A DNA stretch of 64,000 nucleotides, from contig CM074135.1 of assembly GCA_037178625.1 (NCBI GenBank), positions 3,102,001 through 3,166,000 of the forward strand. The letters are read 5' to 3'. This document shows positions 36,901-47,096 of this stretch, piece after piece. Origin of the DNA: Skeletonema tropicum. Lineage: Eukaryota; Bacillariophyta; Thalassiosirophyceae; Thalassiosirales; Thalassiosiraceae. The notes below the pieces were generated by a model. That model ran no database searches. It was not told the origin of the DNA and was given only the letters and a program-made list of their open reading frames with translations. Position 1 is the first letter of the stretch, and every line of letters begins with the position of its first letter. The position numbers and the translations under genes are program-made.

Positions 36901-37915
36901 CTTCCACCTCCTGTTGAATCATCCAGGAGCAAAGGCAGTTACTTATGCACTTTCCAAGTTCTATCATCCCCAATTAGCAGCCCGAATAGCAGCCTTTTCG
37001 TGCGATGTTTGTCAGCGCACAAAGATTGGCCAACGCGGCTATGGCCATTTCCCTCCACGTCAAGTACAAGATCTCAATCCATGGAAGCAATGTGACGTAG
37101 ACCTTGTGGGCCCGTGGTATGTCAAAACATCAGGACGACACGGTAAAGCCTATGAGTTCTATGCCCTGACGGCAATCGATCGTGCCACTGGTTACCCAGA
37201 TGCCATCATGATCAAGCGCAAGACTAGCGAAAACGTAGCTCGCAAGTTCAATGAATTATGGCTCTCAAGATATCCAAGACCCGAAGTTTGCGCTCATGAT
37301 CAAGGTGGTGAATTTATTGGACCTCAGTTCCAGCGGTTGTTGCACGATGCTGGTATTGCATCAGCCCCATCGACAGCTCGTAACCCCCAAAGCAATGCGA
37401 TCATCGAACGCCTGCATCTTACTATGGGAAACTCCATTCGAGCTCAACTTTCCAATCACAACCCTCGCACCTTGACTGAAGCCGAAGACTTGATGGGAAC
37501 AATCTTATCTGATACTCTCAGTTCTATCCGTGCAACCCCGTCGCAATCTACTGGGTATGCCCCAGCAGCACTGGCCTTTGGACGCGATATGATCTTCAAC
37601 CTTCCAGTTCAATATGATATGAACGAGATCAACCTTCGCCGCCAACGCCGTGTCGACAAGGATGCCAAACGACTCAACGCCAAGCGGTACAGCTACGATT
37701 ATCGCGTTGGAGAACAAGTCATGAAGAAGATCTTCGATCCTGCCAAACTCGATGATCGTTGGAAGGGCCCCTTCACTATCACAAGAATCCATGTCAATGG
37801 TAACATCACTATTCAACTCACCCAACATCTACAAGAGCGTCTCAACATCCGACGCGTCAAGCCCTACAGGCAACCTACACCTCAAGTCTTACAACAAATC
37901 GTTGCGCCCTCTTAG
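33905..37915 (+). CDS. Gypsy pol polyprotein (PR-RT-RH-IN)
   Basis: Open from directly after the gag TGA, in the same frame, to TAG at 37913-37915. There is no ATG until well inside, so it probably depends on gag translation. Counting from codon 34019 as 1: aspartic protease LFDTGGS (D213); reverse transcriptase with YIDD at 565-568; RNase H with YTDSSDYQLGA (D718); integrase zinc finger H963, H968, C995, C998; catalytic residues D1028 in DLVGP, D1094 in HDQGGEF and E1130 in NAIIERL. No chromodomain is evident. All catalytic residues are intact, so the element could be mobile. Confidence 0.93.
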   Translation, partial: NADPVGNCTTFIDIYSTSLEEVTGYANAPAALEYHVNNVTSEPPSAIDVQLPCCIRGNNNTVPAALQAQPSLNSGVPICKDPRAQPASSPAPMLDRIASDAQLHDDEFLNELFNSHFAEDALAATINNIPFTNEVVAIEAQRVDCPEYHVLDPIPGQSNAEAWDFNIFPDTVVESYGNELVDLGAALQLPTICDKRVKQFGAILESFQFSDPQITFQVDSKGRTVPMATAYAMVKSVNGVESNRFLKCLFDTGGSVSMAHRSVLPPGAALLQPSKTTICNTIAGNYAPVGSLLGEGIKFPEFDANLTVDSQEFLVFDAKCSFDLILGNDFLRKIGLIVDYERLELGWQGKRIPMNSNFTKERLSAAIDGCIIEDEDDDLNYLDSFATSIADSTYDEINVDEVIKENCQHLSPTQRQDLSEMLRKHYKLFDGKLHVYKGAKMDIELQPGAQPVFRRPYPTPRVHMETFKKELLRLIDIGVLERVSGPSAWGLPSFIVPKKDGKVRFIADLRELNKVIKPKDYTLPIIQDLIRKRSGFQYMTKLDLSMMFYSFELTDKAKDLTTISTPFGLFRWTRAPMGLRNSPAFAQSVIEEVLRDLDDVEVYIDDIAIWSDTWEDHTRTLNEVFRRLEEAGFSVNPLKCEFGIAEGDFLGHWVSKDGIQPWQKKVQAVLDLKRPTNASEVRTLVGLINWYRDFWPRRSHLLSPFTQLIRGIQKKKAPIVWTPELEKVFQEVKQVIASDALCAYPNHNEPFEVYTDSSDYQLGATILQGGRPVAYYSKRLSAAQSRYTTMEKELLAIVSTLTEYRTMLFGAKIKIFTDHRNLTFSNLNSQRVLRWRCFLESFHAEWFYHPGKLNVLADAYSRLPKFDFSGAEKRQDELSPTPVQFNPVPQDVNQDEEPSIFEEQLAELASDDEFPLHQLQQFMNLPSTVQNPLRYQWLAEEQSRCPTLQQKLTTSPTFYHRRTFGRHDTSLICYSPTPQDESTLKIVLTDNAVDAAIEYFHLLLNHPGAKAVTYALSKFYHPQLAARIAAFSCDVCQRTKIGQRGYGHFPPRQVQDLNPWKQCDVDLVGPWYVKTSGRHGKAYEFYALTAIDRATGYPDAIMIKRKTSENVARKFNELWLSRYPRPEVCAHDQGGEFIGPQFQRLLHDAGIASAPSTARNPQSNAIIERLHLTMGNSIRAQLSNHNPRTLTEAEDLMGTILSDTLSSIRATPSQSTGYAPAALAFGRDMIFNLPVQYDMNEINLRRQRRVDKDAKRLNAKRYSYDYRVGEQVMKKIFDPAKLDDRWKGPFTITRIHVNGNITIQLTQHLQERLNIRRVKPYRQPTPQVLQQIVAPS

Positions 37916-37926
37916 GAGGGGTAGAA
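37914..37926 (+). other. Polypurine tract
   Basis: AGGAGGGGTAGAA lies directly before the 3' LTR, at the position of the plus-strand primer, overlapping the pol stop codon. Confidence 0.7.
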
Positions 37927-38136
37927 TGTCACACCTACGTAGTGTCGGACATCAATCAAATTCATATTTATGTTATCTGGTTTCTCGTTTCTCAATATGT
38001 TTCGTAATCCTCCATCGCCAATGAAAGCAACCGAATCCAAAAACGTTGATCGTTTCCTTTATATTTTAAGTCATAATAATTCTATTCGTTACATCTATTG
38101 ATCAATAATAAGCTCAATTGTTAGCTAGATTGGACA
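37927..38136 (+). repeat. 3' LTR
   Basis: Identical to the 5' LTR over all 210 bases and followed by target duplication CCGCT. Confidence 0.96.
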
Positions 38137-38141
38137 CCGCT

Positions 38142-39193
38142 CTTCTGACAGCGAGGACTCTGACGACACAAGTCGATATGCCGGCATGAGCGCAGAAGAA
38201 TTGTATTCAATTTGGGAGCGAAGGAATTTAGCCTACTTTTATCGCCGTCAACGTAAATTGGCGGAAGCGCGACAACAGCAGCAGCAGCAGCAGCAACAGG
38301 ATTTGAGTAGAGGTGATGACAACTCTGTGTGTAGCTGCAGTTCCAATTCAAGTGGCTCTGCTGACGATCACGAGCAGCTGGGTGAGGGGGTCGCATCCTC
38401 ATCGCCGTCACCTTCACCACAGCCGCAGAGGCAGAGAGGTCAGCAGCTTACTCGTCCAGCTCCAGCAGGCTTTGTCTGTGCAGCCGATGATCCCAAGTGG
38501 CAAGCTTTTACATCCCGTAATATCATGGGTGACTACGACTCAGAAAGAGCTAGTAGAGAACCCGCCTATCATGATGCATGGGTATCTTGTGAGCGTCTCG
38601 TCAATATGTGTAGATCATGTGCCAGTGCTGCTGGAAATTTCATTCCAACCAATCCAAGACTTGCTGCCTTATTGGAACACAGAAGACTTGAGGTAGCACG
38701 TGAGAGCTATGAAGAGGCTGAGCAACAGGTTTCTCAGGTGGGGGCGCCACAACAAGACAGCAACAACAACATGATTCTAGATGATACTGCTTCTCAAGAA
38801 CCCTCCCCTGTCGAATCATTCTTGACACTACAAGCAGCCGGACAGGCAGCTGAATGCGAACGCTTGAGCTTGAATCAAGCACACAGGTTACAACAACAAG
38901 GCTTTGCTGCGCATGCGCAAGGGAACAGCAGTAACCTGAGCGTCCAAATGCCTGTCAAAAATAATGATTACTACATGGCACTACCCTTCCCAACGCCGCG
39001 ACTTCCCAAGTCTGTGGATTGTGAAAAATGCAACTGTGAATTGTTTACATCTCCTCTTGCCAACCGTTTCTTTTGTCAAATGTGTGGATGTGTTGGTCAT
39101 GTCCCCGTTTCGCTGAATGATGTTGATGCACACTTTGATGAAAAGATGCAAGATGCTGAGGATCAAGATTATCAGAATATGTGTTATCATTAA
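38142..39193 (+). CDS. Host gene 3' part: Gln-rich protein with C-terminal zinc ribbon
   Basis: This is the main body of the gene interrupted by the gypsy element. It joins in frame with 32248-32296; an internal ATG at 38186 could restart translation and give 335 residues. It contains an acidic Ser/Asp start, ELYSIWERRNLAYFYRRQRK, a poly-Gln run of nine, low-complexity Ser/Pro stretches, and near the end two CxxC pairs (CEKC and CQMC about 18 residues apart), likely a zinc ribbon. No known family is recognised. Loss of the first 16 codons and of the native promoter probably makes it inactive on this chromosome. Confidence 0.75.
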
Positions 39194-39441
39194 AGGGATC
39201 AACCATTGTACAGATAGATAAGATAGATGGGTGGATGGAGTTGGGCTTACGATGAGAGAAATAGAAGTTAGAACTGAACAAAGAAAACAAAATTACTTAA
39301 TGATTATTATAGGGGAAGCTTATGTTTTTCTCGTACTTTATACTCATCTAATTACTTTACCACTTTAACCTAGTATCTCATTGATTGCTCAGAGTGCTTG
39401 GCACTGTTGTCACTCTTCATTGCTCAAATCAGTGAACTTAA

Positions 39442-40330
39442 CAGCTTTCCGGGTAAGTCGTTTTTTGCGCCAACAATCTTCCTAGCCCCTTTTACCGTCG
39501 TACGTAGTATTATCTAGCAAAAAAAACACCTTCTCCTTACGAAACATGGTGGACGATCTGCTTCCTACCATGCTCTCCTGTTGACAGCAATGGCCTATAT
39601 CAATGAATCCAACGCCACGGATCAATAGTAATGGTAGTTGTTAGTCGATTGGTGCCGCTGGGTTCATGAATTCAGTGTTTATACCATGCTCTTATCTACT
39701 ACACACTTGGGCGATATTTTTCGTCGCCCGACGCACCCGCCTCACTTCCTACAGCCACTTCTATGCAAATAAAACGCTATTACGAACCGATCGGACTACA
39801 CATATCTCTTCTGATAATATACGCGCGAGGTATGGTGCCTTGGTTCGGTCGGATATTCGGTTTAATCGTCCCATATCTATCTTATGTGTAGGGCCGACGA
39901 TGCGGTGATGGGGAAAAATACCGCCTACATATAGGGTGTGTTCCGACGGTGATATTGTCCATTTCATGCAACGCTACACACAACATTCGTTTTGGTATGT
40001 CATGAGCTTTCGTTGGATATGCGGTATGCTGCATGTAATGGGTTGTAAGCGACATAGTAACACCAGAACTGCCATGGTCGGCGGCCGGCGGCTATTTTTT
40101 TGATGATTTTTGACACACAAAAATGTTGACCCACTGCCTTTCCTGCATTGTAACCGCCGAAATAGTCGAGCTTCGTTATTGGTGGACTACACCGATGGAA
40201 AGAGCTGCTTCTCGGCTTTTCATAACTGCACTGAACGTCTTCTAAAAGTGATTTTTTGCTATTTTATTAACTACGTAGGAAGCTAGGTGGCAAAAATGGT
40301 CGCGCATGCGCGACCATACCCGGAAAGCTG
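39442..40330. mobile_element. Non-autonomous element with TTAA flanks (889 bases)
   Basis: The left end CAGCTTTCCGGGTA is an exact inverted match to the right end TACCCGGAAAGCTG, and both are flanked by TTAA (39438-39441 and 40331-40334). Weaker inverted similarity continues inward for about 90 bases (shared TTTTTTGC, CTTCCTA, TACGTAGT and AGCAAAAAA blocks). TTAA duplication is typical of piggyBac and Kolobok elements (established knowledge). No transposase frame is present. Confidence 0.72.
40296..40317. repeat. Perfect 22-base palindrome
   Basis: ATGGTCGCGCATGCGCGACC plus AT is exactly self-complementary. It lies 13 bases inside the right end of the TTAA element and is absent from the left end, so it was inserted into one terminal repeat. 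Confidence 0.85.
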
Positions 40331-40386
40331 TTAACAATAACAACATCTTTCTCTTAATGAGCCGGGTAGTGATTTGACATTCTGTT

Positions 40387-42322
40387 TCAAAGTTTCTTCA
40401 AGAACATCCTCTTGGCACCTCTCTTCGTAAGAACTCCATGTTCTGCAGCTAAATCCTGCAATTCTTCCAACGCTTCCTTGGTAATAAGTGGGACATGGCG
40501 GCAAGTAACTATGTGAGACGTCAAGCTATTGAAGAAAGCAGAGTCATTAACATTAAGCGACTCCAAATCAAGTGGGAAGAACAGCCCACTATGCTCTTCC
40601 CCAGGATGAGCCTTGGCGCAGTGTTTGCAGCAGAGACCTGAAAGAGTGTGCAAGTTATCAGGCTTAATCTTACGTCGTCTCAGTGCTGTGGTAGATGGTC
40701 TACATGGAGCAAACTGATGGTATAGGACGAAGCGGAAGTCGCTCATAGTGGGAAAATCGGATGGATAGACAAAGGCTGCCTTTTCCTGTCGACAATTGTT
40801 GATCACCTGACGGGTCTTTGCCGAGGCAAGATGAGAAAACTTTGAATTCTCTACTCGTTCATCCAACTTTGGTAACAAGAGGTCCTGTAGTTGTAGATCT
40901 TTGAGTGCTTATGGATTTTCTGCGAGGCTCATGATTGCTCGAAGTTTCTCTGAGGGCTTTCCACTTGTATTGGGACGTGCACCGAAGAAGAGACCATTGG
41001 GTGTCTCTACCATGCCAATCTCACAAGCTGCTTCGGCAAAGTAGGCCTTGATGTACTTCAATTGGACCTTCCTGGCAGATTTGTTCGACACCAACTCCCT
41101 ATGCATCATTTTGAGCTCCGTGGGAATGTATTCACAAGCCTCGAAGTGAATTCGTTGATAATTCCTCACAGACTCGAAGATATGTAACGTCTTCGAAGGG
41201 TACGATACAGCCTGATTGGCTCTTTTCCCTTTCGGAATGTGCTTACAATAAGCACATCTTAAGCCAATCTGACCCTCTTTATGATGCTTGGTTCCATGTC
41301 CACGCCCTTCAGAACCCGAAGCGTTGTGCTCCATTCTGCAAACAAACACTTCCAAACACGAAGATCGAAGGAAGTTATGCACAGGGTCCAAAAACTGTTG
41401 ATCAGAGGATATTGAAAGCCCCGTAGGATGATGATCTTGATCTTGCAGTAAGTCTTGACCTATATTGCTTTCGGCATCACTGGTAATGGCATTAAGGTTG
41501 AAGTCTAGCACATCTTCTTTCAACAGAGAACCAGATTCAACACTTCGCACCTCCTCCTGATCAGGCTGCTCATCGTAGAAGAACTTCAACTCAGGAGAGT
41601 CCCACGCAATATTACTCCTCGGAGGAGCAGGCGAAGCCACATCGACAGTACAGGTCTACTGCTTCAGCATCTGGTGCGCACGCTGAAGCTGAAAGTTGTT
41701 GCTGCTTGAAGACGCGATCCGCTGCGGCCTGAAGCATTTTTGAATAGTATTCGGCGGACTCGTTGTCAGGGGTGTTCAGAGTTGGATCATTGACAGTACC
41801 ATTGCATGGGAGATGAACGATATCATTGCTCGTTGGTGTGCTGTATGTGGATCGTTGTACAGCAGAAAGAAACTCATGAGGAGCCTTGGATGCAATAGGC
41901 GTAGGCGGAGGCGGAGGCTGTGGCTGTGCCGAGTACGAAGGATAAGTTCGCTGCATCGTGAACGGATGCTGTATCTCCCAATGACATGAAGAAGATGCTA
42001 CAGGAGAGCCTGCGTCATAGGAAGGGAGGAGAGGTTGAGTATCCGTTGAGCGGTTTGCTGATGCTGACTGTTGCAGTGAGAAATGAGCTACTGTGGGTTG
42101 GGCTTCTTCTTCAGCTACAGCTACACCTACACCCCAATCAAAAGACACAGAGGAGAAGCACATCCCATCCACTGGGATTTCATGATCGTCATACTTCGCA
42201 TGCGTCGACTGGTTTCGTTTGGGTGGTGTAAGAGGTGAAAGACTCGGAGGAAACCCATAATTGATGAAGAGACTTTCATCAATCTCTTCATCAGAAGTAA
42301 AGGAGACATGCTGCTCCGTCAT
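40387..42322 (-). pseudogene. Two-zinc-domain protein gene, frameshifted and stopped
   Basis: Three consecutive frames form one protein-like series. 42322-41612 is a Ser/Pro/Gln-rich N-terminal region starting MTEQHVSFTSDEE. 41640-40909 carries a first CxxC...H...C domain (LRCAYC, then IHFEACEYIP). 40878-40387 carries a second, similar domain (LCCKHC, then SHIVTCRHVP). The first and second parts are in different frames with a short overlap and no usable intron. The second and third are in the same frame, separated by one TAA at 40909-40911 with no GT-AG intron. I infer a recently broken gene, or two sequence errors. The paired domain resembles a large family of uncharacterised diatom proteins (from memory, not checked). 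Confidence 0.6.
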
Positions 42323-43667
42323 CTTCTACTTCTAGTTTAAAGAGAGAGTAATGTTGTTGTGACTCCAGTGGAGAGAGTTCTTTTGTGTTTCTGTTCTTGT
42401 TGGCAGCCTGGCACCGTGGCTGGGGATAGGTTACTAGTTAGCACTTTTTAATCTAGAATTTTTTATTCCGGCAACTTTTATTACTATCCCAGCAAGTAAT
42501 ATATTTAAAGAATCATCTCTTTCTGACAGCTTTTGGAGACACTAGTAATTTATGTACCCGGACAACTTTTATTACCCGGTCTTACCAGCACTTTTTATTT
42601 TTGTTGGCGTTTCGTGGGCGTGGGCCAGCGTACAAGGCATATCTTTTCCATCGGGAGGATCCAAAGTAGCTCGGTAGCGTCCATATGCTATCTATCTTTG
42701 TTCGTCGAAGACATCGGTTCCAATCCGAACGAAACTGCAGAATTGATGAAATCAGCCGACATGATTGCTACAACTTCTTTGGTCTTTATCCCAATGATCA
42801 GTTCATGCAACTTTTCCGTCATTGTCGTATACCAGATCGAACCCAATCCTCTACTAAATACACTGCACCACCAACAAGTCCATGACAAGTAAGTCCATGA
42901 CCATGACAATTAAGTTTATAATGACAAGTGTACGACAATTCTGACATGCACGACAATGGAGCTTCTAGTAAGTAATAGAGTATGATATTAAGAGAAAGAG
43001 AGTAGAAAAGCCTGCAGGTATGATACACCCTAGATCTCTTAGTTTAGCAACGGAGATGAGAGAGAGAGAAGATGAAAAGCCGCTAGTGTGGCAAGAGAGG
43101 GCATTGAGCCAGAGAATGAAGCGGTCATCAAAGAGTCTTACTTTGTCGTATGCTTGTCAGAAAATTTCTTAATGACTCTCGTCCAGTCATTGTCCAGTAG
43201 AGCTTTCCGCTCGCTGTAATAGTCAAGTAGCATACTACCTTTAGGTACGTATGTATCTGTGACCATACGGATACGTGCTCGCTAAGCTATCGCTTATCGG
43301 GATCTCCATGCCTGACGCATGCCGCTCTGGATTCTGACTACGTGGAAGCAGTCAGCCTCGTGAATTGCTACTAAGGTTCTACGTCTTGGAATTAGTACGA
43401 TTCTGTCCTGTAGCTCTGAGTCACTCATCTTCCATGAGCAAGCTCAACCGCTAGCAGCAGCTCCCTCCTTCGAAGAGCTCACAACTACTCCAAATACGTA
43501 AATTAATACTGTATTCATCGTTGTTGTCATTACACATCTATTAGCCTGTGTCATTATTTTAAAATAACAAGTGCTCTCGTCGACAAGCACCGCAGAAAGC
43601 TACCAGATACCTCGAAACGAGAAGAATTTTCCATCCTGGTGAAATATCAGACGGACTGATCATTATC
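42323..43667. other. Region without a supported gene
   Basis: Near 42440-42600 the phrase CAACTTTTATTAC and related ACTTTTTA blocks recur, suggesting an old small repeat. The part just before 43668 may include leader sequence of the retroelement that follows. No LTR could be identified. Confidence 0.4.
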
Positions 43668-44968
43668 ATGTCGCAAAATGAATTAGCATCGATTTACTTG
43701 GCCTACAACACTCTCACCGAGGACAAACGGCCAAAAGAATCTCAGGTAACTCGTGGATACATCGAGGATAAAGACAAAGTCGTCTTTCCCATCTTTCCAG
43801 TTGCCAAGATTGCCAATGGTCGGAAATGGACTATCGATGGCGGATCAACTAATCATGCCAAAACTACGGTAACGTACTATTCCCTTCCACACAATGTTGG
43901 ACAACACACCTACATGGTACTCAAACTCATCGAATATGAAAGTCTAATCTTCGAGCTTGGTTGGGACGATCACGAGAAGAAGCTCATGACTCAACTCATC
44001 TCCAATCAACAAAAAGCGTCCGAGCTAGAAGCCGACATCGCAAACAAATTCAACGGTATCACCGGTGATCCTCTCGCTAAGAAGGACATCGACGAATTGT
44101 CTTGGATATTCTCAAGTGCGCTAATTTATTGTTAGTCGAGCAACATGGTTACGGCCTCGCGGAAGCAACCAGAAGCTACTTGGAATCCAACATTAAATTC
44201 CATCGTGCATTCACATGCAAGGAGTGGGTAGGGATGATCACAGCAATCAATCAATATCTACGTCTCCTTACCACCTACAAAGATGATGAACAGTACGCGG
44301 ACAACGATAGTATTCCACGTGCCAACGTTCCCTACAACGAAGTGGAGCTGTGCAAGATTGTCTTGGCCAGCATGCCCAGAGAGGTTAGGGATTCTCTTCG
44401 AGTGACGTCTCCAAATCGTCCACTTGAAACAGAGCTGGAGCCTTTGGTCGCTCGCATTGACGCCATCTTGGCTCAGCAGAAGACCCAACGCGCTTCAAAT
44501 GAAAAGGATAAGTCTACCAAGAACGGAGCTTCCAACCCCAACCCTAGAAACCAGAAGAAGAATGGTGGAGGTGGCGGTGGAGGTGGTGGTGGTGGCAATC
44601 CAAGTACTAAACCTACGCCTGAAAATCCCAAAGAAGGTGGATGTGGCAACTGTCAGAAGAATGGAGTCAACGCTTGGTTTACCCATCCTACGATTAAATG
44701 CCGCAACTACGAAGTCAATGGTCAAAAGAAGAGGCGTGATGGTGAAAACCGTCAACTACGCGATCACGAAAAAGAAGAAGGATCTGTGAAGGACCTCATC
44801 AAAAGCGAAATTGCAGCCGCACTCAGAGACATGCGTTCTGGTGGTGGTGGTCGTGATCATTACAGGCATGACCGACGTGAGCGCTCTCGTTCTCGCTCTA
44901 GGTCTCGCTCTCGTAGTCCTGAATACCATCGACGCAGCCGTAGCTATCGCCGTCGAGATGACTATTGA
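43668..44968 (+). pseudogene. Gag of a second LTR retroelement, one frameshift
   Basis: 43668-44135 (MSQNELASIYLAYN...) ends in a stop, while an overlapping frame shifted by one base, 44102-44968, continues with a gag-like helical region, a poly-Gly run, a Cys/His cluster (GCGNCQKN, then THPTIKC) that may be a zinc knuckle, and an Arg/Ser dipeptide-rich C-terminal tail (RSRSRSRSRSRSPEYHRR). The shift lies within about 44095-44135. An RS tail is unusual for gag and suggests RNA binding or nuclear targeting (inference). Confidence 0.6.
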
Positions 44969-45433
44969 ATCATTGGGTCCGACACTCGAATGGAAAATAG
45001 AAACTTAAAAGTAAATAATGAATCGGATTCTTATGAACGTTCAGTTAAACGAAGGAAACCTAATACTATCGATTTCGATTTGTATAACCTTGACCATTCG
45101 CCGATTAAAGGTGTCATACCCGATTGGAGCGGTGTAAAAGACATGCACGCATCGCTTCGTCAAAAAGTAATCAGGGGAAATGGACTTAAGACTGTTGTTG
45201 TCGCAGCGTCCCTGACCAAGAAGGGAAACCGTAACTCACGCCCCTTGGTTTTATTACTTGACTCCGGTGCAGATGATGACATCATCTTTCTGCCCGATGA
45301 AGAAGTAAAGGCTTTTGACCCTATACCTCTAGCTAAGTTAGTACACTTCGTCCGTGGTGCTGAAAGTTGCAACAAGTCCTGGTACAAAACCTACGTACAG
45401 CCTATATATGAATTCCAACGTAGGCCTACGTAG
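44969..45433 (+). CDS. Retroelement aspartic protease region, truncated
   Basis: Same frame as the second gag segment, separated from it by one TGA at 44966-44968. The first ATG is at 44990. It contains LVLLLDSGADDDIIFLPDEE, the D-S-G-A active site of a retropepsin with the following hydrophobic stretch. The frame ends at 45433, just before a telomere-type repeat. Reverse transcriptase and integrase are missing, so superfamily cannot be assigned. Confidence 0.6.
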   Translation: MIGSDTRMENRNLKVNNESDSYERSVKRRKPNTIDFDLYNLDHSPIKGVIPDWSGVKDMHASLRQKVIRGNGLKTVVVAASLTKKGNRNSRPLVLLLDSGADDDIIFLPDEEVKAFDPIPLAKLVHFVRGAESCNKSWYKTYVQPIYEFQRRPT

Positions 45434-45442
45434 GAATTAAAA

Positions 45443-45455
45443 CCCTAACCCTAAC
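45443..45455 (+). repeat. Interstitial telomere-type repeat
   Basis: CCCTAACCCTAAC lies directly after the truncated retroelement. Confidence 0.85.
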
Positions 45456-45977
45456 TTGAGCATTGAAATTGGTTTTTGTCAGTCCAACAAGGGGTTGGCA
45501 GTCGGTGGTTTTGTGCATGGACTGAAAATGTTTGGTGGTTGTTTTGGTGAAGGCCATTGTTGATGTGGTGGTACGAGGGATCCCAGATGGGTTCGAGGCT
45601 ACTGCTAGCTAAATTGCACAGTCTTGGCCCTTTTTCCAAACATCCACTCTCATCTCCCAAAATCACAGATCACGCTATCTCACAACATTCGCAACTCCAC
45701 CATGGCATGAGCCGCTTCTCCCCTACGTAACACACAATGCTCTCCTAGCACACACAATAAAGCAAATAAACAAACAAACATTCAGAGACATAAGCGCAAC
45801 TAACTACCATCCACATAGCATGTCTACTAAATATTATCTACATAATCATTGTATGCATACATTTTTGGGGTGGATTGTTTCTGGGGTGCTGCAGAGCAAA
45901 AAGAGCTACGACAAACTAAATACCAGCACCAAGCCTGCCGGGGTACATGTGCATTAACAATTTTTGTTTGCGCCAGT

Positions 45978-46367
45978 CTAGATAGAATCTTTTCCAGCAG
46001 CATTGCTCTTCCTCAATTTCTTCACATTGCGACTATTCCCCCCCTTCTTCACTTCACATTTATTATTTTCTGATGCTATTTCAAGATTCAGCTCATCCAA
46101 CTCCTGTTGGACATTGCTCATGTGCTCCCAATATTTTTTGTTACTACCTATATAGAGAAGAAAGGAGGGCGGTATACACATGTCAGCAAGGAACTGCAGA
46201 TCTTTGTAAAAGGAAAATCAAATCTAACTCACTAGCTACTGCCTCCATTGCCATGAACCCATACATGCGTCTGTTTGCCTCAGCTGCTTCCTTCTGTTTT
46301 TTTCTAATGCGGCAAGTCGCTCCTCAAGACGTTGCTTCTTTTCTAAAAGCAGCCTTTGATGTTGCAT
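45978..46367 (-). pseudogene. Coiled-coil gene, frameshifted copy
   Basis: Counterpart of the gene at 49442-49833. It lacks one G in the CTTCTG/TTTTTTT run near 46295, which shifts exon 1 out of frame. Exon 2 and the splice sites are kept. Confidence 0.5.
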
Positions 46368-46550
46368 AATGATGCTGATGATGATAGAGGAAAGAGCATA
46401 TGCAGCTTCACACTTTGGAATTATGAGAACTAAAAGAAGAGTAGACTGTGATGCAATCTGTCACCTATTCAAGATTTGGAGTTGTGAGAGCTCCAAAATA
46501 ACATGGCATTTGACTCATAACATGTGACTCCTTCAACCTTAGCTTCAACT

Positions 46551-46764
46551 GGAGGGAAACTGTCCATGAGAGATGAGAGATGATGTCAGACCATGTGGTA
46601 CTCAATGCTCAGGAAGTCCAATCCAAAATACTTCCTCTGCATTCAGTACCGCATCACCACATTGACAGAGAAGCTGTCCATGAGAGATGATGTCAGACAA
46701 TGTGGTACTCAATGCTCAGGAAGTCCAATCCAAAATACTTCCTCTGCATTCAGTACCGCATCAC
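46551..46764. repeat. 114-base minisatellite, about two copies
   Basis: Two copies of the repeat containing CTGTCCATGAGAGATGA and AATGCTCAGGAAGTCC. The second is cut short and joined to telomere-type repeats. Confidence 0.85.
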
Positions 46765-46785
46765 CCCTAACCCTAACCCTAACCC
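46765..46785 (+). repeat. Interstitial telomere-type repeat
   Basis: About 3.5 CCCTAA units joined directly to a broken 114-base repeat unit at GCATCACC. Confidence 0.9.
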
Positions 46786-46909
46786 TTGCTATTACATCTC
46801 CAATAATCCATCGCGTTCCCTTTCCAAGATAGATCGCCTTGTAATCATATGGATAAAATTCCCTCCTAATGAATGTCACTCTCATACATTAGGGTTATTA
46901 TGTTACTAT

Positions 46910-47096
46910 CCCTAAACAAAGTGATAATTTTTTCATATAACCGTCAGAAAATGTGGCTTATGTGAAACACGACCACGGCTATTTGAACCGTGACTGTAGT
47001 TTATTTGAAAGTGCTACTGCCAGCTTGATTGCACAGTATGAGCACCTCTACCAAAGAATCACCCTCAGATCATTCATCTCCTCCTCAACTCGAACT
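46910..47096. repeat. Duplicated block B, copy 1
   Basis: Matches 48616-48802 over about 187 bases. Both copies start at CCCTAAACAAAGTG. Confidence 0.88.

Larger units (their letters stand above)
32297..38136 (+). mobile_element. Complete Ty3/gypsy LTR retrotransposon
   Basis: A 5,840-base element with 210-base LTRs beginning TGTCACACC and ending TTGGACA, flanked by the 5-base direct repeat CCGCT (32292-32296 and 38137-38141). The two LTRs are identical base for base, so insertion is recent. Domain order is gag, protease, reverse transcriptase, RNase H, integrase. Having integrase last is the Ty3/gypsy arrangement. Both coding regions are open apart from a single TGA between them. Confidence 0.96.
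45338..46600. repeat. Segmental duplication A, left copy
   Basis: Nearly identical to 48802-50064. It includes the last 96 bases of the truncated protease frame, an imperfect palindrome centred on ACGTAGGCCTACGT (45418-45431), the telomere-type repeat and a coiled-coil gene. Confidence 0.9.
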
